Part shown: positions 34,640-45,150 of the stretch, in pieces
How the letters are laid out: every line of letters begins with the position of its first letter
Numbering within the stretch: the first letter of the stretch is position 1
Assembly: GCA_030248215.1 (NCBI GenBank)
Contig: JASANG010003883.1
Span: forward strand, 1-64,000
Origin: Enoplolaimus lenunculus
Taxonomy: Eukaryota; Nematoda; Enoplea; Enoplida; Thoracostomopsidae
Reading direction: 5' to 3'
DNA: 64,000 bases
Notes under the pieces: model-generated
The model's input: only the letters and a program-made list of their open reading frames with translations
Told to the model about the DNA's origin: nothing
Database searches by the model: none
Program-made: the position numbers and the translations under genes

Positions 34640-36890
34640 GGTTAGCACAAATACTAGGACACCATTCAAAATTATCAATTATTTTACTTGTCACTGTTAT
34701 ACGTGCACATGAGTCCTTTTCAGCACTTTGTTTACATTTAGTTCGAAATAGAACCGACAGATTCTGATTAGGATTTAAACTTAAATATACACCTATGAAA
34801 AACTTTACGAATTTGAGGGTCGATTTTTGATACACAATTTAGGCTAAAACTTTGGCGGTTCCCGTGATTAATCTTACGTCACTCGTTGGTTTGGTGTTCT
34901 TGTAGTAGGGAAATCACAATGATCGCAAATTGTATATTTTTGGGTGCTTTATTTTTGGTTGGTTAGGTTTTTCCTTTGGGATGTATTTTTTTGACATCAG
35001 TTCTTCTTACTACTTGTAATATTTCATTTTAGTCACCAAATTTTGTTGTTCCTTTTGCTCTATCCTTGTAAACAAACCATGCTATTTGCCGAGACGAGAG
35101 ATTTTTATGTTTGCGGTATATTAATATTAACATGTATATTTTTGTGTTTCAGGACGATTACGGTTATTGACAATTGTTAACAAGTCAAATCGAACCATCT
35201 GTGACAGGGTCATGCTCGCAGTGGTATTGGTTATGGTATTTTTGGATAATTTTGTGTGGTAAGTAATAATATTACGATGTATATTGAGTTTAGCTAGGAT
35301 AATTAAATTGAGAACAGTGTGAAAGTGTTAATTTCAAAAATACTAATTACGCTATGAGACACGTAGCAATCGAACAGTACTGCGTTGTTAAAAATTTTTG
35401 TTTACGTTTAAACCGTACACATTTAATCCATGGCTGTGGTATCGTTTCCGTAATTTGTATGAATTGCGTCAAACGTTTTGTTCCCAGAACAATTTGATCG
35501 TATTGTTAAACCTTTCCTGTGAGCGCAGTAAATTGCGTTTTAACCACTACTTAGCCAGTTTCTAGCAATCTATTTCCAGCACTGGACTCTACCCGATTTT
35601 ACAAATTTCATAGTCTCTAGAATTATGTTTTTTTAAATTACGTACGGTGGTATATAGGAATTGTAAGGATATACTAAATGTTGTGGGTGATATACAACAA
35701 TTCACAGCGGGCGAAATCGAGAAATTGGTTGCGTTTACCACGTTGTATAATTTAGTAACGTTTTGACTTATTGGTTTATTTTGTTTTTATGGAACCTTTA
35801 CTTTTCAACAATAGGTATTAATAACCATCGACCAAATATATACCTTACCTATATATATCAAGCAGTTTGAACTATTAAGCTCGGCAAGTTTGAATATTAG
35901 CAATAGAAATTAATATGTAGTTAATTTTTAGTACAATTTTTATACTGTAACGTAATACGGACATTAGGAGCAAGACAAACGTTTAAATAATCTATTTCAA
36001 CAGGATGTTTTTGGGGAAATTGAGAAAAAGTTTTAGTAGCAGGCAGATGTAAGTTATCTGCTCTTTTTAAAATTGATACTAACGAGCGGGTTCGTTCAGA
36101 TTTTTAGTTGTACTTAGCTGCACTTCGGTTGCGTGGACATTATACCAAAGTCAGGGATGGTAAACCATACCTGTTGCCGCAGGTATAGTAGCGTTTTGAA
36201 ATTTGAAATTTGTTAAAACTAACATTATTTATAAGTCAGGTTGATTTTTAAAAAATTTTTGCCGGAGCAAAAAATTAAGAATGGAAGGGTATTATGACGC
36301 AAAATGTGTTATACTTTTTTATCTTAATACTATTAAGGGCACCCATCGGTAGCGCAAGCTACGTTCGTCCTTGAATTTGTCTTGTTCACGCTTCAGTCAG
36401 ACGCAAGCTTGTTAAAAGAGTAAACATTACATGTATAATTAGCGGATTTTAAACCACATCGATTCTGATGGTTGATGCTATCTATGGTTCAAAAATCAAC
36501 AACACAGAGGTTCGTTTGAAATTAGCACGGGTGGTTTTTAGTGTCAATACAGCCGTAGTGATAACGTCAACCAAGTGTCGTTTTTACAGTAACAGCTGTA
36601 CCGGTCGAAATAAAATCTTTGGTCGCCACTGTAAAAATATGCCACGTCGGACAGCAACAACGCAATAATTTTATTCAGTTCAACTGTGAGGTTGTTTAGA
36701 ACCTGAGCGCACGCAGTGAAAATAAACTGCATCCATGTTGAAGAGGCGAAAGAAAGCCAAAAAATACATGCGTGCCTATCCAATTTGGGCAGAAATAATT
36801 TGAAAAGCGCGAATAATGTAATATTGTATATTGAGTGAAATGCTTCTGTGAACAACATAAGCATCATGAAATAATTGTTTAGTTTTAGAT
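34640..36890. other. Long AT-rich intergenic stretch, nothing recognised
   Basis: More than 2 kb without a convincing coding frame or any of the MITE families. The frames at 34608 and 36468 look like chance. Confidence 0.4.
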
Positions 36891-36899
36891 AATTTGTTC

Positions 36900-37162
36900 T
36901 TAACCCTTTCTCACATGAACATTTTTTATTTCCCATGAGACCTTCTTTTATGCTCGGATTCGAACTCCAGTGACTGGCGTGGGAGGCGTATACCATCACC
37001 ACTCAGCTATAGGAGCTTGACGCTCGAGCCCGAGGGGGCTCTCACGTCTTGTGGTGATTTAGTACTATGTATACGTGTTGCAATTGTTAAATACGGTGCG
37101 ATGTATATTATTTAACGTATATACACTGCGCTGAGTTGCCTATAGGAGTGAGAAGGGGTTAA
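36900..37162 (-). mobile_element. Family H copy H3
   Basis: TTAA at both sides, CCCTTTCTCACATGAAC and GTGAGAAGGGG ends. The tRNA-like core is on the minus strand. Confidence 0.8.
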
Positions 37163-37189
37163 GATGCAAATGTTCTAATGTAAATTGAT

Positions 37190-37376
37190 CGGCACATGTT
37201 AGTTTAAGGGGCGTAAAGGTTTCTGGTGGGCAATAAAACAGTGGGTGTAGATTCTAGATTACATTTTTTTTGCTTAGGCTTAGGCTTAGGAACACATTTT
37301 TGCAACGCTTTGGTTTAGGCTTAGGCTTAGGAATACGCTAAATCTACTGTTACGCCCCTAAAGTAACATTGGCCAA
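37190..37376 (-). mobile_element. Family A copy A7
   Basis: Complete copy with GGCTTAGGCTTAGGCTTAGG on the plus strand. Confidence 0.8.
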
Positions 37377-38009
37377 TTGAACAATAAAACGCAAACACTG
37401 CAGTTTAATAGATTTAAACGTGCAGCTTAACAATGTTTTCAAATTGCTTTAGGATAGTACACAGGTCCAAACTTATAAACAGAGAGGCGGATCCAGAAAT
37501 TCCATATGGGGGCAGCCACGAAGCCTAACGCAATTGGATCATTGTGCGAAATGGTGGTCTTGTTCCATTTTAGAACCCCAGTCATTGTTTTTGGTGATGT
37601 ATATTTTGTTTAACGGTCAAAGCTGTAATAAGTATAAAATTACCACATACCATCCGAGATAAATCAAATTGTCTAGATTTTAACTTTATATGGCTGGAGT
37701 AACTTTAGCTTTATCACAAAGAGACCTGTGTTCAGGCTTGCTTTGAAATTAGATACCTTCGCTTATTGCATGCCTCATTGCCTTTGTATACTTTAAAATA
37801 TCAACTTTGAGTTTTTTGTCGGCTGTATTATTAATGCTGATTCTGTTCATATTTCGCCACCAAAGTATAAATATTTGACGGTGTACTTACGTTAAACCCG
37901 TTCACCATGCCAACTTTGACTACCGTATGCATAGCGAAACGCACAATACGTCAACAGTCCCAAAACGTGCGCCAAAGCTCCTGCGATCATGCCTGCAGCC
38001 AGATCATCT

Positions 38010-38068
38010 TTGTTGTGGGGCTAAAATGTTTTGCGAGGGGCACACAAGGTTTCTGAGCGACTTATAAA
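38010..38068 (+). repeat. Repeat G fragment
   Basis: GGGGCTAAAATGTTTTGCGA and GAGCGACTTATAAAC only, just upstream of the receptor-like gene at 38188. Confidence 0.4.
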
Positions 38069-38187
38069 CGGACACGGTTCGGATTTGATTCTCGCGAAAT
38101 TTGCAATTTTTTGGCTCAATACCAAAATAGTTTCACATTCTAGACTATTCAAACTAAAATTAGTCAGTATTAAACGATAAAACAGCA

Positions 38188-39780
38188 ATGCATATTGTAA
38201 ATACAACGGACGCAAAACTGGTTGCCAAAATGCCGGACAAAGTTTGCCCAGCAATTACGATCGGTTCTATAACTGCACCTCCGTACGCATATCCGTGTTT
38301 GCTGAACTATCCAGAAAACGCCAGCTGCTATCCAGGATCTGATTTTTTAACCGTTTATCAAATCATTGCATCGTTTGCAACAAATATTCGTAAACTTCAT
38401 ATTAACATCAGTTACAGCGCTATCGGTACAGACAGCTCGTACTGGGATCGCATAGACGTCCAAGCGAATTCACTACAGCATACGGTGTTTTCAAAACCGG
38501 CACTGTTCGACATTGTGAACGCAAAACCAGGTTTGCTAGATCCATTTATGTTCATAACCATTAATAAGAACGCATACAAGCGACCTGATTTTTTTGCAAC
38601 CAAAATTGCGTCAGCACAAATTTCTCTGCTTGCACTTGCAACCAGCGGATCGCTGCGTGCCGTTCTTTTCGTATCGCACTCGGCGCTGTCTTTCACATCG
38701 CAGTCAAGCTACCCTGCGACACTAAACCCGTCACCAAGGCTGCAACACGTTTCGCAACAAATCGCCCTTGTCACCACTATGATTTGGACTATCCTACTCT
38801 ATGGGGTATACGGTAAACTGGTCACAGTTGAAATTGCTCAATCTAAACCTCAAAAATTGGTTGCGTTTTCAAGCGCACATGAACTTGCAGCATGCTTAGA
38901 AGAAAAATCTTGTGCCCTACTGAGACATAAAAGTTACATTGGTGACTCGCAAATCGCAAGTCTTCTATCATTTATTCACTATAGAAGGTCTTATTCTTGG
39001 AACAGTAGTCATATAACATTTGACCGTGACATTAAATCAATTATACTAAACTATAATCATGTCGACGAATTTTATGAATCGTTAGCTAATTTTACTCAAA
39101 GTGGTAAATTTGACAATGTCATAGCTATCGATTATAGTTCAAATATATTTTTATACGTTCAGCTACAACGGGACAGTTTGGTCGACCTGCTGAAGTTAGA
39201 CGAATTGGAATCTTCCACGGAATCGTTGTATTATTATTTATACCGACGTAATATGTGCCCGGCCAACCGAAAACTGGTAGAAATTGCATTTACTGCCGGC
39301 GATGTTAACGAACTATTTAAACGTCACATGAGAGAGTATAATAGTAAAAATTCCGTTACGCTACGCCTTCAAAAAGGTGCCCGGATCCGAGTTATTCGAA
39401 ACCGTGAGCCACAAGCGTATCAAGGGCCCCTGTCAATGACTCAACTTATTGATATTTTTTATTTTCTCATCATATTTTGGATGATTTCTGTTGTAATCGC
39501 GTTTGCCGAGATAGGAATTGGTAAATTTAGACGAGTCCTAAGAACAGATCAATCCGTAGAAACAAGTAAACAATGGAATAACTCAAGACAAGATAACAAT
39601 TTCAGACACAGAAATGCGTTTCTGGCTCGCGATATAGAAATTGTAATGTGTTATGTTGAAGGGATTAACACAGCCCAAGCTGGTGCGTTTTTGAATATGA
39701 TTGCATCGAAAGATGCGAAAATACAACAGCTTATGAGACGGCATGGATGGTGGGACCAACGGCTGACGATTTATTCGTAG
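38188..39780 (+). CDS. Ionotropic-receptor-like membrane protein 1, single exon
   Basis: A 530-codon frame without introns. Residues 23-36 (TIGSITAPPYAYPC) look like the first strand of the solute-binding-protein-3 ligand domain of ionotropic glutamate receptors. Hydrophobic segments lie near 144-164, 190-215 (WTILLYGVYGKLVTV, in the M3 position) and 420-442 (M4 position). Between the second and third lies a soluble S2-like part starting FSSAHELAACLE. The cytosolic end has a motif shared with the paralog at 54284. Known nematode relatives are divergent IR-type proteins without an amino-terminal ATD. Odd points: no signal peptide before the ligand domain and no clear pore loop between the first two segments. 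The start ATG is the first in frame; a later Met at codon 15 is an alternative. A chemosensory role is inference. Confidence 0.7.
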   Translation: MHIVNTTDAKLVAKMPDKVCPAITIGSITAPPYAYPCLLNYPENASCYPGSDFLTVYQIIASFATNIRKLHINISYSAIGTDSSYWDRIDVQANSLQHTVFSKPALFDIVNAKPGLLDPFMFITINKNAYKRPDFFATKIASAQISLLALATSGSLRAVLFVSHSALSFTSQSSYPATLNPSPRLQHVSQQIALVTTMIWTILLYGVYGKLVTVEIAQSKPQKLVAFSSAHELAACLEEKSCALLRHKSYIGDSQIASLLSFIHYRRSYSWNSSHITFDRDIKSIILNYNHVDEFYESLANFTQSGKFDNVIAIDYSSNIFLYVQLQRDSLVDLLKLDELESSTESLYYYLYRRNMCPANRKLVEIAFTAGDVNELFKRHMREYNSKNSVTLRLQKGARIRVIRNREPQAYQGPLSMTQLIDIFYFLIIFWMISVVIAFAEIGIGKFRRVLRTDQSVETSKQWNNSRQDNNFRHRNAFLARDIEIVMCYVEGINTAQAGAFLNMIASKDAKIQQLMRRHGWWDQRLTIYS

Positions 39781-40122
39781 TTTAAGCGCGACTCTTAGAG
39801 CAGGGTACAACCAAAGGTTTGACTCCGACTACGACAGAAAATCAATTTTCGGCTCTGAGCTAAATTTTGGTAACAAAATTTTTCTAGATGCTTATAAAAT
39901 TTGGCGTCTTTCAGATATTTTGTTTGTAAACTTCGGGGGCAACTTTAAAAAACTTACTGAGATTTTCCAATTAATAGATTAACAAGAGTTTTTTTGACAA
40001 CACTTTGTAGAGTGTTATATTAACTGGCAAATTTAACGTTGACGTCGAATCAACATGGGACAAACCGTGTCCCGCCTGCCCCGGTTATAACGTGAATCCC
40101 GCATGAGACCGCTTAATAAGTT

Positions 40123-40328
40123 GGGCCAATGTAAGGAACAGGGGTGCAACAGTATTTAAGCTTAGCTTATTCCTAAGCTTAAGCCTAAGCCTAAGTCTCA
40201 GCCTAAGTGTAAGAATGAGATTATTCCTAAGCCTAAGCCTAAGCTAGACAAAAAATTAGCCTAAAGCTTAAGCTTATTCTATTCTAGTATCACAGAAAAA
40301 CGTTCCGCTCCTGATCTTTACATGGGCC
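40123..40328 (+). mobile_element. Family B copy B9
   Basis: Intact ends and two long CCTAAG arrays. Confidence 0.8.
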
Positions 40329-40497
40329 ATAGGATGATAGATTTCGCGATACTGACAAAGATTGTCAAATATGAACATCAGTTTTACGTATGAAAGCACC
40401 CTCAGTAGACCAAGAATTTGGAATACGCAGCTGCTGCTATTTTCACAATGAGGGGGAATAAAGAAGTGAGTGAATATCAGAAACTGTACTTTTGCTG

Positions 40498-40680
40498 GCC
40501 AATGTTAGGGCCGTACCAGTAGATTATGCGTATTCCTAAGCCTAAGCCTAAGCCTAAGCTTTGAAAAAGCGTGTTCGTAAGCATGAGTCTAAACCTAAGC
40601 AAAAAAGTAGTCTAGGATATAAGCCTACTCTTTTACAGACCCGCCACAAACCGGGACGACCCTAAAAGTAACGTTGGCCT
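40498..40680 (+). mobile_element. Family A copy A8
   Basis: Four perfect CCTAAG units, ends GGCCAATGTTAG and AACGTTGGCC. Confidence 0.8.
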
Positions 40681-41134
40681 TTTTGCTTATAAAACCAGTG
40701 TTTTAAGTTTTAACTGTTTAGTTTCTGTTAAATTTGTAACAGGCAGTTCTATTCAAAAATTGTTTTTAAGCGTTCCAAATTCGGTTGACTTGAATTTCAA
40801 TGTCAAACCCACGATGGATTTACGCTGTAAAAATCTGGTTATACGTCTGTTAAACTGTTTCAAACCAGAAGTGCAAGTGGGTAAAAAATAAATGATTTTA
40901 CCAGATGTTTGAAATATCTTGACCCCCGGGTATATACCCGTATCTAAATTTTGTAACCCGGGCCGCGTTCACCCGCGAAAAAGCACCGGTGCCCGTGGGT
41001 AACGTGCAGCCCTGGTTCAAACTAAATACGTTGAAAATATTTAGTTATATTTAGTTAACAGATGAATTATCCGAATTAGAATACGGTTAAGTTCACTATA
41101 CTTGTTTTGGCACATTTTCTGTAGTTTCCTTCCA

Positions 41135-41328
41135 TTGAGTTCATCTCAGATAACGAATTAGTCATTTATGGTTATTTCTGAATTACTAACAGTAAACATT
41201 AACTCACTCTGAGCTGATCTATAGAATGAGCTTAATCCAGTTAAGAATGTGAGTTCTGAAAATCCTAATTCAGACTCAGTGACTTAAGTCATTCTGCATT
41301 AAAATCAATTCGTTGTAGTTTATAGTGT
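41135..41328. mobile_element. Family D copy D3, diverged
   Basis: Inner blocks AGTAAACATTAACTCACTC and CAGACTCAGTGACTT present; tips eroded. Confidence 0.5.
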
Positions 41329-41529
41329 TGTATTAATTAAAAGGCAAGCTAACCATTATGAATACTTAACTAAAATCTAATAGGAATTAAAACTTCCGCT
41401 TAAAAATTTGTTAGTTCGTAAACAGGTGTTGGCTAGAAATACACTTTGAAAACATATCATAGGCTGTTTTTCTCGCTAAAACTGCCATATTTGATGGCAA
41501 ATTAGCGCGTGTACCCCAGTGAAAAAGGC

Positions 41530-41597
41530 TATCTAAAAGCTTAAGCTCACTCTATTGCCGTCCCGCAGAAAAAAGTTGCACCTCTGATCTTTACATG
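41530..41597 (+). mobile_element. Family B right-end fragment
   Basis: AAAGCTTAAGCTCACTC to CTGATCTTTACATG. Confidence 0.6.
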
Positions 41598-41681
41598 AAA
41601 CAAAATCGCAAAACGCACACAAATACTGGTTTTTACAGCGACGCCACGTTTACTGAAATCAATGAAGTTGTTCGAGTGCGG

Positions 41682-41927
41682 CGCATGTAAAGATCAGTGG
41701 CGGAACGTTTTTCTGTGGGACTAGAAAAGAGTAAACTTAAGCTTTAGACTAATTTTTTTGCTTGGCTTAGACATAGGCTTAGGAATACGCTCATTCTACG
41801 CTTACACTCCGGCTTAAGCTTAGGCTTATGGATACGTTCATTTTTATGCTTACGCTTAGGCTTAGGCTTATGCTTAGGCTTAGGAATATACTTGTAATAC
41901 TGTTCCGACCCTGTTCTTTAGTTGGCC
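41682..41927 (-). mobile_element. Family B copy B10, longest arrays
   Basis: Three TTAGGC arrays on the plus strand; ends GCATGTAAAGATCAG and GTTGGCC. Confidence 0.8.
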
Positions 41928-41929
41928 TC

Positions 41930-43430
41930 CGAATGCTATGGTTTCCGAAACGAACATCTTAGGGAATTTTTTTGTTATTTTAACAGTTAAAACCTGTGAC
42001 GAATATGCAAAATATGTTAGTTTTTTTTGCATTTTTGTCATATATTTATGCTATTTTACTAGAAAATACACCGTGCGATTTCATTTAAACCATTTTTAGG
42101 GCAAATTTTTCACCGCTGCAGAGCTGGAGGTTGCCCACCCATCGCCCAATCGCCGCCGGCCGGCATCTCCCCCCGAATGCATCATATAACATTTAAGTAT
42201 GAAACTCGTTGGAATTTTGAAAATTACACTTTGTACTAAAGTCCAAAATTTATTCGCCATAACCAAGATCTTTTAAACAGTGATCAGTGAATAATTGACA
42301 AACATTGATTATAATTTAATTTTTTCCGAGATTTACGACGTCTCGGCCGGCAGTTAAAACTTCAAAAAATTACAGACCGGAACCGGAACTGACATTGAAT
42401 TGCATGAACCAGAGGCACACACTGCATACAATAAAAATTGTGTTTCATAACTTTTACAAGCTAGCACATCCCGAATCAAATTTCTGGATCCATCGCTGCC
42501 TTTAGTTGTACCCTACATTTAGGGTTTTTCAAAATAACACTCGACTCTGGTGTAAAAATACATTTTTCGCTTGTGTTCGATCAGAGGCGTCCGCAGAAAA
42601 TTACGTTTGTGGGCACCAGATAATTTTAGTTCACCTCTACATTTGCAATTCAAGAATGTTTGGTTTTAGACCGAGTCAATTTGGAGCGCACCAGCGAAAG
42701 TTTTTTGGGTAGGGGGGTACGGTTCCCGGTGTCCCACGTGGACACGCCCGTGTGTGCGATATGTTTACGCAGCTGTTAATAGTATAACGAGAGTTAACAA
42801 TTTTTGACAACAACTGTTTGACAGTGAGTTATTATTTATTTTGTTTTGTTATTTTTATTTTTTTATTGTTTGTACTGCAAATAAACAAGCTATTGTATAT
42901 ACATAACGCTTGGCATCACTTGTCTGTCATTGGTAAACTGATTATTTCCTAGGGTCCCAGAAATTGTGGAACCGGATCGTAAATAATAACGGAAACAGAA
43001 AACCGCATATTTAGGTAAAATTTCAATACATCCTTTAACGCCGTATTCACACGTGCAAGTTTTTGATGCGAGAACTTGCAGCTGCAATTTGCATTTGCAA
43101 GTTTTGTCCAAAATCATGTTCCAAAAACTTACAGCTGCAAATAATTCATTAATAATCATAGCAAGGAATTTTAGTTCACATGTGTGAATAACCATGCATG
43201 TTCACTGGATTTTATTGCAGCCGTTTTCTCATTGGCTGATGAATGCATGCAAGTTCTGCGTGCAATTTACACCGACAAGTTCTCGCAGCAAAAACTTGCA
43301 CGTGTGAGCTTTATTTTTGCACCAATACAATTGAGAGATATACGGATATACATAGGGTTTTATAAAGTTTAGTAGAAAATACAGCAGTACATCGAAATTT
43401 TAAAGATTTTGGTTTGTGATTTTTGTATTG
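41930..43430. other. Intergenic, nothing recognised
   Basis: Contains a pair of facing segments near 43050-43170 and 43230-43310 built on CTTGCAGCTGCAA and GTTCTCGCAGCAAAAACTTG that form a loose inverted repeat; otherwise featureless. Confidence 0.35.
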
Positions 43431-43436
43431 AGCATA

Positions 43437-43625
43437 ATGGAATTTCGGTCCCGTAAGAAATTTCGTGAGCGAAACGAGCGAGAAACCAGATGCATTTTTT
43501 GTAGGCATTCAAACTTGTTGAAAAAATGCCATTATTGTGGGACCAATAGTGTTTCTAAAATTGATTTTGTGTTTAGACGCCCATCCCTTCAAACCTGTTC
43601 ACCGCGGTGTGGTTTTGGGCACTAA
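43437..43625 (+). CDS. Small hypothetical Cys-rich ORF
   Basis: A 62-codon frame starting MEFRSRKKFRERNERETR. It has CIFC, then CHYC eight residues later, then CSPRC near the end, a spacing that could bind zinc. No family is recognised, and no splice partner or expression signal is evident. It may be a lone exon or chance. Confidence 0.2.
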   Translation: MEFRSRKKFRERNERETRCIFCRHSNLLKKCHYCGTNSVSKIDFVFRRPSLQTCSPRCGFGH

Positions 43626-44171
43626 ATACGGCATCGATCAAAACTGACAAGTATTTAAACATCTCGCACTGGAACAAAACCGTGTCTTGCCTAAAGTATG
43701 CCCCCACCACAAAAGCAAACCTCAGTTTTTAGCAGAGTAGACATCTATGACAAAATTTGAGTATTAGTATATTTCGATGCGGAAACAAAATAACAACCTT
43801 GCAAGCTCCCACCCCCTACCCCCCTTGCAGGTTACCATGGCTTCCATATTATCCACCGAGCTTCATGGAATCTGTCCAGGCCCCTTGCGGTTCGTGAGGC
43901 TACAGCTCCTTTTACAGATGTCCATGCATGCGAGATAAGTTCATGTTCCTACCACACTGCAAAAAATGGTGAGTCAAATTGACTGTCTCCGAAATAGGCT
44001 CTACGGGACTACACAAACTGAGTCAAATTCGACTCCGCCAGAGCCAAACGCGCGACTTAGTGATGCGAACTTGACTAGTACCAGATATTGTGAAAAAAAT
44101 CGAGAGCGAAGCGAACGAGAAGCTAAGCAAGCACATGTTTAAAATAAACCAAAACAGTACAATTGTTTTAA

Positions 44172-44335
44172 GAGCCAATGTTACTTTAAGGGACGTAACA
44201 GTAGATTAAGCGTATTCCTAAGCCTAAGCCTAAGCGTTGCAAAAATGAGTTCCTAAGCCTAAGCCTAAGCACAAAAATGTAATCTACAATCTAAACCTAC
44301 TCTTTTATAGACCCACCAAAAACCTTAAGTATGCG
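44172..44335 (+). mobile_element. Family A copy A9 inside the insertion in C5
   Basis: Left end GCCAATGTTACTTTAAGGG intact; ends early at CACCAAAAACC. Confidence 0.7.
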
Positions 44336-44605
44336 TCTAGAAAAGTTTTTGAAAAATTAGCCAAAGTTTATCAATTATAGTAGTTATGCAAGCAGACGAC
44401 TAACGAGATAAACGCGTTTTAAGCTAAATTTTTTTGATATTTTAATAACAGCAATCAATGCCATTTCATCTTTAATAATATGTTTTGCTTACACTATGCT
44501 ACTCTTAGTTTCTAACACTGCGGTTTATATTAATTGTTTGGCGTGCGCATTGAGAGACAGGGATACTGGCTGACTTAGAACCGGAAAGATGTAAAGCCTA
44601 CGGGT

Positions 44606-44740
44606 TGTGTTATACTTCTGTGTGCCGCACTGCGCTTGTTTGACATGTCGCGAGGCGCCATGCATTAGCGTGCAGCGTCACATCGTCTTATCACCGCCGT
44701 TAGGTGAAGACGTGGACTTATGTTTTAGCCTACGTCTGGC
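44606..44740. mobile_element. Family K-like fragment
   Basis: GGGTTGTGTTATACTT end and GC-rich interior; opposite end not seen. Confidence 0.35.
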
Positions 44741-45150
44741 TTAAATTTACGCTGAAGATTTCAATTGACATGACTCGTTTATTGTACAAAATAACTCTGA
44801 AACACTGTGTCGTATTTGTTTATATTTGCTTTGAAACTTTGGCGACGTTTTTGTTGTAAATATATACAAATATAGGCGGAGTCGAATTTTGACTCAGTTT
44901 GTGTAGTCAGGAAAAGCCTATTTTGGATAGAGTCAATTTGATGCACCATGTTTTGCTTAATACGTCGTTTCCTGAACCCTTATATTTTGTCTTACTTTAC
45001 CAGTTATTGCAACAAAAACATACTTTTAGCTTGAAATGCTATTATTGAAGGCACTGGTTTTGAAGTTCTGAGAAACCAGATTAATTACTGCGGATTTATT
45101 GGGTAAAATTTTTAAATTTAAACATTTAAACACTTTTACAATTGTTCGAA

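Larger units (their letters stand above)
43955..44953. mobile_element. Family C copy C5, split by a 798-bp insertion
   Basis: Left half 43955-44076 ends at AACTTGACT; right half 44875-44953 resumes at GGCGGAGTCG. The joined edges lack only about two bases of the family sequence. Confidence 0.7.

Noticed and set aside
36960-37030. tRNA gene on the minus strand in H3
   Set aside because: A/B-box-like motifs only; no acceptor stem pairing, and it repeats in other H copies.
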